Source: Spisula solida | Taxonomy: Eukaryota > Mollusca > Bivalvia > Venerida > Mactridae | Direction of reading: 5' to 3' | Length of the DNA: 64,000 nucleotides | NCBI GenBank assembly: GCA_947247005.1 | Contig: OX365951.1 | Span: forward strand, 31,734,899-31,798,898 | Shown: piece by piece, positions 47,560 to 58,519 of the stretch | Position numbering within the stretch: position 1 is the first letter of the stretch | Layout of the letters: every line of letters begins with the position of its first letter | Translations under genes and position numbers: made by a program | Notes under the pieces: model-generated | What the model saw: the letters and a program-made list of their open reading frames with translations, nothing else | Told to the model about the DNA's origin: nothing | Databases searched by the model: none

Positions 47560-47640
47560 TCTCCACTTGTGGAATAATTATCTGTTCCTTACGGAAAGCA
47601 AGTTAGAGTTGCTTGTGACAATATTAATTCTGATTGGAAC
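47560..47640 (+). repeat. SINE body fragment
   Basis: CTCCACTTGTGGAATAATTA, then TCTGTTCCTTACGGAAAGCAAGTTAGA is similar to the middle of the SINE at 61228-61678 (CCTCCACATATGGAGAAGCT, then GGTTCCTTGTGAAGAGCAAGTTAGA). The tRNA-like head is absent. Confidence 0.5.
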
Positions 47641-47715
47641 ATTGGATTGAACCTGATGAAAAATGTGGTATGTTGTATTGGTAATACTGCTGGTTACATC
47701 CTCAAGTCCTTCTTC

Positions 47716-48240
47716 TGATGTTACGCCTATTATCATATGTGTTTTGCCTCAGATTCTTGATTTTAGGCCTATGGTCATGTTTTTCACCTCTGATAGGCAA
47801 TGTTAGGCCTACAGTCATGTTTTTCACCTCTGATAGGCAATGTTAGGCCTACAGTCATGTTTTCACCTCTGATTGGCAATGTTATGCCTGTGGCCATGTT
47901 TTTCGCTTCTGATTCACGATGTTAGGCCTGTGGTCATGTTTTTCACCTCTGATTCACGATATAAGATCTTGGGTCGTGTTTTTCACTTCTGATTCGCTAT
48001 GTTAGGCCTGTGGTCATGTTTTTGCCTCTGATTCGGGATGTTAGACCTATAGTCGTGTTTTTCACTTCTGATTCGCTATGTTAGGCCTATGGTCGTGTTT
48101 TTTACTTCTGATTCACGATGTTAGGCCTGTGGTCATGTTTTTCACCTCTGATTCACGATATAAGATCTTGGGTCGTGTTTTTTACTCTGATTCGCTATGT
48201 TAGGCCTGTGGTCATGTTTTTCGCTGCTAATTCATAAAGT
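47716..48240 (+). repeat. ~40-bp tandem array downstream of the RIT-like gene
   Basis: GTTAGGCCT(G/A)(T/C)(G/A)GTCATG then TTTTTCACCTCTGATTC(A/G) recurs about 13 times. Monomers vary (TAAGATCTTGGGTCGTG variants at about 47961 and 48160), and the two neighbouring monomer types recur together at ~200-bp spacing, hinting at a longer period. Confidence 0.8.
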
Positions 48241-50515
48241 GAGGTGTTGATTTGTTTGCGGAAAAACTAGTTAGTATAGTGGTTTATAAAATTTAATACC
48301 TAAGTGAGTAACGCTGGTTTGGTTCACAGATTGTTGTATACAAAACTTGTTGTAAATTGCATTACCTGCTGTTACAGTATTGAAATTGCTAAACATGACC
48401 TTGATATTATATGTGACTTTTTGGCCTTGGTCCAGTGTGCTTCTTGATTGATGGTAAGATTCAGGAACTATACTGGAAATACTGAAAGTGGTGAACTCTT
48501 GGTGTGGTGAATAAGATGAAATGCTTGGCCTCTATGTGGTGTATTTAGAGCCTTGAATGTATGTGCTGTCTTATTCCCCCTGAACAGCCCCTCTAAAAGG
48601 GTACAGAATATAGGTGCATTGTTTCATCTGGTGTGGTTGATTACACTGCAGAATAACTTCAAATGGTTGTGTTAAGATATTGAGTACTGCCTATGACAAA
48701 TTGGTCAGTGTATGCTTTTTGCAAATATTTTTGAGATATCACAATGGCGACTTATTGTCTATATGACATGCTTTTGTGTTTGATTTTGTCTGATTGTGTA
48801 TCAATATGCTGATAGTAAAACAAGAATATGTTATCATATCATTTGTATGTAAGTGATAATTTACTGAATTAATTGTTGCAAGAATTTATCAGTTGTCAAG
48901 ATACAATGTACATGTGCAGATTGATAAACGTATGTGATAATATCAGGTTTGGAGACTTTTAGAGTTTTATTTTTAGACGATTAGGTTCTATTGCCTATGG
49001 ATTTGTCAGTAATATCAGGTGCCGTTGTATCGAGACCTGATTATAGCCCTGGCTAAATAAAGCACCAAATGGTCCCAAAATTGACAATAAGTGATAAAAA
49101 TGTCAATATTTACACACATATTTGTGTAATCAGTGTTAAACAATGCGGAATGTATTATAATGTGATATTGAGGAGATATAAAGGTTGTGTTTGATCAGTA
49201 CACAATTGTATGCCTATGTGATAATAAAAATGTTTTAAATTTTTAAAAAAATATTTAATATAATGATATTAAAGCAGTGCAGTATATATTTATTAGAAAC
49301 TTAAAGGTATTTCTGTTGTCAAGTGATGTGTAGCTAGAGGTTCCCAAAGTTTTCTAGCCTAGTCTAGTAAAATTATATTTCGACTTGTATTTTTTTTTCT
49401 TTTTTTAGTGTTAAGCAATTGTTTGAAAACTGTTGTCAGTTTTTGTGACTTAAGAATTGTTTCTGCATACCAAAGTGCAATTGCAATATAATACTTCTGC
49501 AATATTGGCTTGCACATTAGTTACTGCAAGTCATGCATTATTTGCAAAGTTTTTATTTTTGTTATTATTAGCTAGTTAAGTTCCATTACATGAATACTTA
49601 TCATAAATCTCTAGACCTGAATAAATCCCTTGACCAGGAATTCATAAATCTGCCAAAAAGGGATGTTACCAAATTTGTGAAATAAAGGTCATTCAAATCT
49701 AAAATGATTTACAGTATGAGAGTTGATTCATAAGGTAAAAGTTAATTGAAATTGAGGTTTATATTAATAATTTCACGTTTTGAATAACTTCTCACATTAT
49801 TTGCATTACTTATAGATCAACCCTCGTAGTAATGCAACTTATAAATCACCCCTCGTAGTAATTCAACTTATGAATGATCACCCCTCGAAGTAAATTATGC
49901 GAGGTTATCACATTCCCTTAAGGATTAGATTATGTAAGGGTGAGAAATCTTAATACTGGTACTTATATCTATGGCATGTAATATAGATACTATATGTAGG
50001 GGTATGTGGTCAATCACAGTGCTGCCTGTACACTATGTTATCATTTATTATACTCTGACACGCTCACTGATTCCATTAAAAAAGTGTTCATTATTTTCAT
50101 AAACGGACACTTGTGTGAGCTATAAGGAAACTGTTTAACTCAGAAAATAATGGCCGTAATTTTTGTAGTTTGGTGAGGACAAACGACAAATTATCCTCGG
50201 CTTCGCCTTGGACAATTATGTTCTTTGTCCTCTCCACAATATACAATAACCCTTGTAAGAAGACACTTTTGACGAATAACTAGTACAATATCTATTACAT
50301 ATTAAGCACTTTGAGTGTTTTATTTGACAATGTCTGTTCTCAATAAACATACAATTTTGCCCTTTACTCAAAACTGGTAGTTGAAAGATGTAAAGTTTAT
50401 GTTAGAACATTTCTGCTGCTGTATTTGTAGTTAATGCCATCCAAATTTGTGATACCGGTTATATATATTGATGTTGTTAAAACTGACTCTTTGGGAGAAC
50501 TTTGTAAAGAATGTA
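48241..50515. other. Gene-free spacer
   Basis: AT-rich. A short ACCCCTCG(T/A)AGTAATTCAACTTATRAAT unit repeats three times near 49810-49895. No exon or RNA gene is recognised. Confidence 0.55.
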
Positions 50516-50524
50516 AATTTAAAT

Positions 50525-50773
50525 CAGGGGTGTCAACAGAGCCAAATTAAAAATCCTGAAAATCATATGTGGCTGACCATTTTCGACAAACTAGAGGCCA
50601 TCAACCATATAAAATTCAGTTTTTCAAACTTTTTATTGAAGAAAATCCTTTAGAGCAGATATAATTGACCATAACTTTGCCATTTCTTGAGATATTTTCA
50701 TCAAATAACTTTTATTTTGGTCAGAAAGCATATCTCTTCCAGGAAAGATAAATCCGGAAAATTGACACCCCTG
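50525..50773. mobile_element. 249-bp CAGGGG-ended MITE with 6-bp target duplication
   Basis: CAGGGGTGTCAA and TTGACACCCCTG are perfect 12-bp inverted ends. TTAAAT flanks both sides (50519-50524 and 50774-50779). Internal sequence (ACCATAACTTTGCCATTTCT, TTTTATTTTGG.CAGAAA) is shared with the copy at 60938-61194. A 6-bp duplication also bounds the larger CAGGG-ended element at 5176-6701. Confidence 0.8.
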
Positions 50774-51580
50774 TTAAATACATACTCTTAGTTACTGCTA
50801 TTTACTGTGGGTCCTTGTGTGGTAGGCTATCTTTGTAGAGAATAGTGTTAGAATATTGCTGGTTTAGATTTGATTTATTTCATGTTACTGTTGAACTGAT
50901 GTTGTTATAGTTCTACATTCTAGTCACTCTGCTGTGCTTACTGTTACTATTTTACTGCAATATATATTTTTGTTGACTTTGTACTATAGTTATTAACAGT
51001 TGATTCTGTTGATATGCATAATTTATAGTCATATATTTCTGACCTGTTGCAGGTCATTTTCTTGACAGTTAGTAATGAGACCAGTTTATTCACATGTATA
51101 ATAAAATATTAACAATCACTGGCTGTGCCCATACACAAACCTGAATTGTATTGCAAGATTTCAGAATGAGGTGTGTATAATATTATGGATTTTTTAACTC
51201 TTAAGGTCATAATGTATTGCATAATGTTGACACGGACTGCATTTACTGTCAGTACATAGTACCTTTATCTTTGTTGATGCATAATTTATTTTTAAGGCTG
51301 AATACATGTACACTCTTTTATTGATAGTTTCGAAATTGAACAGTTTGTATATGGATAAGCTGTAGTGAATCCAATTGTTAGCCAACAACAGGAATGAGTA
51401 CTGGTACCTTTCAATTTTTCTGATATAAATTTAAGCTGAACAAAGTTTTAGTCTACCAACATTTCACTTAATGGAGGTTTGTTAAGTCTACAAGCTTAAG
51501 AGTTGTTTCCCCGTTTATTTCATGTAACTAATACTATATAAAGGGGGCTAACTAATGTCAAGCTCCTGTAGTTAATCCGA

Positions 51581-51822
51581 CTTCTGGTCCCAATATCCTG
51601 AAACATCTCAATCTCAGCTCAAATTTTGACACCTATCATTTTGAGATAGTTTCCATGCAAAATTGTACTTGGTAAAACAAAACCGAAACATTATTTTGAG
51701 TTTATTACAGTAAAATTTCGAGAACTCCATCTCTATATGTATCTCAAATTCAGACTCTGATTTAAGTAAAGTCTCAATTGAGTTGAAATTTTTTCTTGAG
51801 ATGCTTCGGGAGATGGGAGTCT
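51581..51822. mobile_element. Second copy of the CATCTCAAT inverted-repeat MITE
   Basis: The left end CCTGAAACATCTCAATCTCA and the right end TTCTTGAGATGCTTCGGGAG, then ATGGGAG match the element at 12687-12940 over the arms and parts of the core (CAAATTCAGACTCTGATTTR). The minus-strand frame 51614-51877 is derived from it. Confidence 0.65.
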
Positions 51823-52474
51823 GTTTTACCTTAGGATGTTTAATTATGCAGGTCACTTCTAGTCTTTCTGTTACCACTGTTCATAATGGCTTCATTTTGT
51901 GTTCTATAATTGTAGTGAACATTTTCGTATTTATGATTAAGAAATGTTTATTAGATAGTGTTACACTAGCAATTAAAATATTTTGTGTAGAAAAGGCTTC
52001 TTGTCTATTATTTGTCCAACAGATTAGCCATCCTGACCCACAAGACCATTATAGCTTTTAAAAGTGTGACCTTGACCTCCGAGATCTAAACACGAATTTC
52101 AGCATGACACACTGTCTAATGGTGTTAAACAATTGCACAAAGTCAATTGAAAATCATACAGTAGATGACAAAATTAACAACTGGACAATAAGTTACAGCT
52201 GAGCGGATTGTTGGGGGGGGGGGGGGGGGAAGACCAGTAGAGGACTAATAAAATGCTCACTAATGTTCAGACTCCCTTCATATCATTTTATTCAAATTGT
52301 TCCATAAATTCAATGCTACATCACAAAAGAGGTGTCATGGTCCATATTCTTGATAACAAATACAGTGGATTCCACAATTGCCATCGAAAATTACTGATGA
52401 TGCACAATTCTTCCACGGATATTTATCCATTAATGTCATCGTAATACAATTGGTGTAGTTGAACGATACAAACA

Positions 52475-52556
52475 TTTATTAAACAAATTACAAATAATAA
52501 AACTCAGAAGTCCACAAAAATCACAAGTCAAAGCTAATCAATGTTTTGCATTTATT
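52475..52556 (-). terminator. Candidate poly(A) signals for CCT3
   Basis: Two minus-strand AATAAA hexamers (complements of 52475-52480 and 52551-52556) lie about 350-430 bp after the CCT3 stop, a normal distance for a 3' UTR end. A poly-G run of 18 at 52212-52229 lies beyond them. Confidence 0.45.
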
Positions 52557-52909
52557 TCTTGTAAAAAAGTGAAGAAATTCAGATGCCACATGACATCAAA
52601 AATGAAAATATAAAATGGATTTATAAATATGTTCAATACAATAGCACATTCCTTACTTGTTCAAAACAATCGCTAGTAACTTTCACTGAGACAAAGTAAT
52701 ATATAAACTAACATAATTTTTCAGTAATGAGGACCAACATAAATGTCATAAGCTTTGAGTACATCAAGATTTTCTGAAACATGTCGCACAATAAATATAA
52801 CATTCAAGCATATTTGATCACGATGCAGCAATTCAAGAATCACATCTAATGTTATGAATTTTAATGAGGAACACTATTTGTTAAAGTGACCTAAAAGTGT
52901 CAATTATAA

Positions 52910-55900
52910 TCAATCTTCGGGTCCTGCCTGAGGGGCTGGGGCCGATGCCATGCCACCTGGTGGAGCATTCAAAGCCTCCATCTGTTTCTTCGTACCAGAA
53001 ACAATGTCATCAATACGTAACAATAGAATTGCCGTCTGAAAGCAAAACAGAGCAATAATGAGATAATTTATACACATAGTAAGTTCACCTTCACTATTTT
53101 TTTACATAAAATTAAGCATTTGGAAGATAAGAAAGGCATTTTAGAAAAGGATTTTTAAACGTTTTTTGTTTGTTTTAACTCGCTGCAATACTAAACTATT
53201 ATGTATTTTTATCATTTTAGGCTAGAATTTTCATTGGAAGAAATGAATAGCTGAATGATCCAGTCTTGAAGATTTTTTTTAATTACACACTTGACATTGA
53301 GATAGAACAAAGCTTTCAATAAAAATTATATCAAACTAGAAGGGTTGTTTACACAAAAATGTATGTCTCCCATTAAGGGCTATAACTCAAGCAAAACTCA
53401 TCCCTACTAAAATTCCTGACAATATGCATATCTAAGCTTGGTACCAAGTATTCATGTGAAGTTTCATTGAAATCCTACTAGTAGTTAAGATTGCTTGGTT
53501 TGATTATCAGACCAGTGGGTAAGGCGATCAAGCATGGACAAACTTTGTGTCATCCATTCAGGCACTATATGTGGGAGATGTAACAAGTTCTTCTTCCAAA
53601 TGTATTAATTGGGCAGTTCATGATACAAGAGGGCCCAAAGGGCCCTGGGTCGCTCACCTGTCGTACTAGTGCATGCACACCCCTATGGTGACCCTACACA
53701 TTTTCTGAATAAAATTTAAGGAAATTCAGCCTCTATTGCAAATTTTTTAATGATTTGACCATGTGACCTTGTTTTTGACCCCAGATGACCCAAAATCGAT
53801 TTTGGCCTAGATTTTGCTGACATGATCATTGTGACAAAGTTTCATAAAGATTAAGTTGAAATTGTAACCTCTGGTGACTACACATAGTCCGGCAGAACTT
53901 GCACTGGACCGTGCAATGTCTTCTATACAAAATGTTTTTACATTTTCTTGTTCTCCTGACAATGCCATAACATAATCCGGATGATGCCACCTTGTCATCA
54001 TTGAGCAATTCTCACAATGAGGCCCGAAGGGGTACGTGGATTTTCATGAATTAGGCAGTATAGGTACATTATCGTTTAGTCAAACGTGAAGCAATACACC
54101 TTAAATGTTATTTATATTGTATTAAATAATGCGTTGCATCATTATATACAACCTTTGTAATAGTTACATGTTGAAATGACGCCCTGTTGGCTGTTTACGT
54201 CTTATATGAGGCCCGTTTTTAGACAAAGATATGAATTAAACCAGTCAATGATACATGGTACCATATTTTTCATTATATTGATACTTACTATTGAATTCAG
54301 TATTACTGGCAACTATCAACAACCTACATTGCATGACTAAATATTTTATTTCATTAAATTGAGGCCCTATCAAGGGTAAATCCAAATGTAGAAAAATGAG
54401 TGAAAATCGACGTCAATATATATTTTATGTTGGTATACTTTAAGGAATACAATTGTAACCGTAACTTATATTGTTATGGCCGTGTGATCTAAATATTCGT
54501 GTGCCACATTTTGAAAAAGTAAAATTTAGCAATGAGGCCCTGCATGCGTGTTAAACTAGAAATAAGACAAAAATAGTAAAATTTCAATGTTCGATTATCC
54601 ATTTCAACATATCAAACAATAGATCTTAATGTTTAATTAAATTATAGTATTGTAAAGAATACATAACTTTATAATATATAGAAATAAAAATCATCAACTG
54701 AGGCCCGGAATGGATCGATATAATACGGGGTTCTGTCTTATCAATGCACTTACGGATATCTGAAACTTACGCTCAAATTAAAATTCCTTATAATGATTTT
54801 ACTACAAACTACAAATAGGGGATATATTTTGTTTGTAGGAGTTCATCAACGAAACATCGTTAATAAATTGCACCACACTGTGTAGTAGTTAAATAATTAT
54901 AATGAATTTAAATTTGGACGTAAGTTTAAGAATTCCATTAGTGCTTTGATGAAACAGTACAAGATAATTTTCATTTTGCATACTAGTATCATGCAAATGG
55001 TAGCAAAGCTTGATTAATCTAAAAAATATTCTAAGAAGGATCGGGATAGTTTCACTTCTGAAATTATCATCAATTTGGATATTCAATCTGCATTTTCCTT
55101 TCACACAAGATGTTGCCATGCTATTACTACTGACGACAAGGCCCTATAAGGCACTCACCACCATCATCAAGGTCAGTGATTATATGCCCTACCCAGATGT
55201 AATCCTTACCACAGCAGAGTACAATCGTTTTATGCCTAATGCCTCACCGCTATTAACTACAGACATTTCCAGCCATATTGGGTTCTCACAACAATGATGT
55301 ACATCTCTTTGATGTACTCGTCATCATCAAGTACAACCATTTCAACATCAGGATGTACAAGATCCTTTTGGGATGCCAATCACAATTAAATTAAATAATT
55401 TCAAGCTGTTTTGGGTAAAAATCATCACAACCTACTATATTGTGTACACTCCCTTATGTGTACATACGACCACGAAGCGAAGTACAGTCACTGAAAGCCA
55501 TGTCGAACTCATTATCTCAGAGTGCAACCACCCAATGCCCCATTGAGTACTCTCTAGTCACTACCATCGTTTAATGCAAGTGAATATGAATACGAGATTT
55601 ATGTGGCGCCATTTCCATGCGTTCAAAGGCGCAATACATAGTGTTGCAGCCACCGGGGCGCTGGTGCATCCTTTATTAGCGCAGATACAGCATAATCTGA
55701 CCAGAGGGACAGAGTGAGAGAAAGCCCCACGGAATTAGATACAGGCATGTCCGGTGCTGCAGGAGTGCGTTTTACTTTTTCTAATAGACAGCCGGGTTCT
55801 ATAATGTACCCTGTGTATAGCGCCGATACACAGCTTCCGGCACCTTTATATTACAACCCATAGGGTCATACATAGCGGGACATACCACAAATAGAATTTT

Positions 55901-58488
55901 TGAAATGTCCAGTTCCCATGCCGGGAATTGATCCCGCGACCTCTGTGTTTACAGCCCAGTACATTACCAGGAAACGATCGCCTATATATACCTCGAAGCT
56001 CTATTAATGGCGAACTCACCAACTTACCAAGTAAATTCATTCAAATCCCATAGGATAAATCACATGCATATTCCATCCTCAATTGAATCCAAGCACAACT
56101 GAGTGCAATATGTATTGTAAACTGCCACACAACTAATGTTGATTAATGGGTTATGTCACTGTTGAGTACTGCCTTCCCTGACAAATATGTTGTCTTTTGA
56201 GGTCCCAACATAACATTGGATGGGTGTGTCGGTCAATGTTTAGTACTTCAAGTCCAATGCATCTGTAGCTTGCAGTGGTATGTACACGTAGAGCCAGGAA
56301 TGTTTGTAACCGACAGTGGCAATTCCCTTTAAATATACGGTTTGACTGAACTAATGGTGGGTGCCTTACAGAACTGAATACTAGTATACTGTATAGCTTT
56401 ACAATGTGTTGTGTACCCCTCCTATTCATGAATGGCTGCACTAAACATTGGGAAAAGTCATACTTGGTGGTGGCCTTGAGTTTGAAATGGTGATCGGAAT
56501 GACAGTACGTAGTCTAGGCCGTCATTTGAACCTGATATAGCTTGGAATTAATTAATTGGAGGGATGTTTTGTAGCTGTATTGTTAAATATGTCATGCTTT
56601 GTTGTTTCTGATGAGTGCAGTCTACCCTGTCCGACTAGTATTATCCTTTTTAAAGTCCATAAAGGTATTCACTCACATGGCAGTAGTTGGTGATGGTGAG
56701 GATCAATTTCAGTACATAGAGATTGTACTGGTAAGAATATACCAGCCACATGCATTGTTATCTCACATAACGTTTATTCATCAAGCCGTAATTGAATTTA
56801 CCGTTATTCAGGCTTCAATGTCATGCCATGCAATTCAAGTTGTTTATACTTATCTAAGCCACTTGCTTATTGGCTTGATACGACACATAGATACTTCATT
56901 TTTGACTGTCAATACGAGTGTAATGAAATGATAACAATTTATTCTGATAAAAGTCTCATTTTTTATAGTTCAACACACAAGTAGGGCCTCATTTCCCTAT
57001 TTTACTTATTCAGAACGTGGTACTTCTATAACTTAAATATACCAAGTCTTATATAACTTCCAGTTATAATTATTATAAAGTTTCTTTCTTAAAATATAAG
57101 AGAAATAAAACATATTTGAAAGATTACATCCTTTTCCATGCATTAACCCTTACCAGGGCCTCAATTTTCATTAAAACATGTTAAGCAATGCATTGCATGT
57201 TCCTTATACTTATCAATGCCATCGAATATACTATTTATTAGCAATATAAATACATATTTACTTTACTTTATTCATTTATTTATTTAATAAATATTTTTGT
57301 GTAATACCGGGCCTCATGTTAGGCTTAAACCACAAATGGGGCCTCATTTCCACATTTTATTATTACAAAGTTTGTATATATCGATGTAACGCATTATCAA
57401 ACACAATAAAGTTGCATTCAATGTGTTTTGATTCACATTTGTTTGAATAGTTATGTATATATAGTGATTAAATCGAGAAAAACTATGTACCCCTTTGGGG
57501 CCTCATTGTGAGAATTGCTCAATGATGACAAGGTGGCATCATTCGGATTCTGTTAAAGTATAGTCCAGAGAACAAGAAAATGCAAAAACATTTTGTATAG
57601 AAGACATTGCACGGTTACCCCAAAAATTGCCGTTTATCTGCCGGACTAACAAGGTTTTTCTATGATTTGACCTATAATTTAAACAAAATATTTTGGGAAA
57701 AATATTTACCTCCATATAACTGTACAAATACATGCCATGAAGACAAAACAATACCTAAATACTTAAAAAAATAAAAATTAAAAAAAAAAAATTATGGTTC
57801 CAGTGGGGTTTGAACCCACGACCCTCAGGAAATGTCTACGCTCCCTACAGCGCTTTGATTTCCTCTTAACCATTACAATTCACACCCTGCTTAAAATACT
57901 AGAATATTTTGATATTTGACCTTTACAAAACTGCTGTGAACCCTGATACACATTTTCATTGGTTGATGAAAGTTTACTTGTATGTATACAGAGAGAGTTA
58001 CAGCAGAGAGTTTAGTGACCATGAAGACTACATGTTGAAAGGTTTAAATGAGTACACACACTGTCGGAGGTTTAAATATTTCATGGTTCTACACACTGGT
58101 CATTATTAATTTGTTACAATCAGTATGATAAACTGAAAGTGCGAGAGTATTAATATATAATACAAGTCATTCTTTAAACACACACACGTTTTATATACAA
58201 TGCAGAGCCTAGACACGATGTAGTTTCGGGCGAGGCAATTGAAGAGTAGAAAATGTCAATTGACAGTGTGACCTTGTTTTTGACCCCAGATGACCCAAAA
58301 TCGAACTTGACCTAGATTTTGTTGACAGGATCATTATGACAAAGTTCCATAAAGATAAAGTTGAAATTGTAACCTCTGATGACTACACAAGGTTTTTCTA
58401 TGATTTGACCTATAATTTAAACAAAATATTTTCCTCCATATAACTGTACAAATACATGTTATAAAGACAAAACAATTCCTAAACACTT

Positions 58489-58519
<31 letters not shown>

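Noticed and set aside
55010..55297. Possible transposase frame inside the 3.76-kb element
   Set aside because: 95 codons with no DDE-type or zinc-finger motif; overlapped by an opposite frame of similar quality.
57795..57900. Intact tRNA gene
   Set aside because: The B box is good but the A box is degenerate and no acceptor-stem pairing is found; the sequence recurs as a repeat module.
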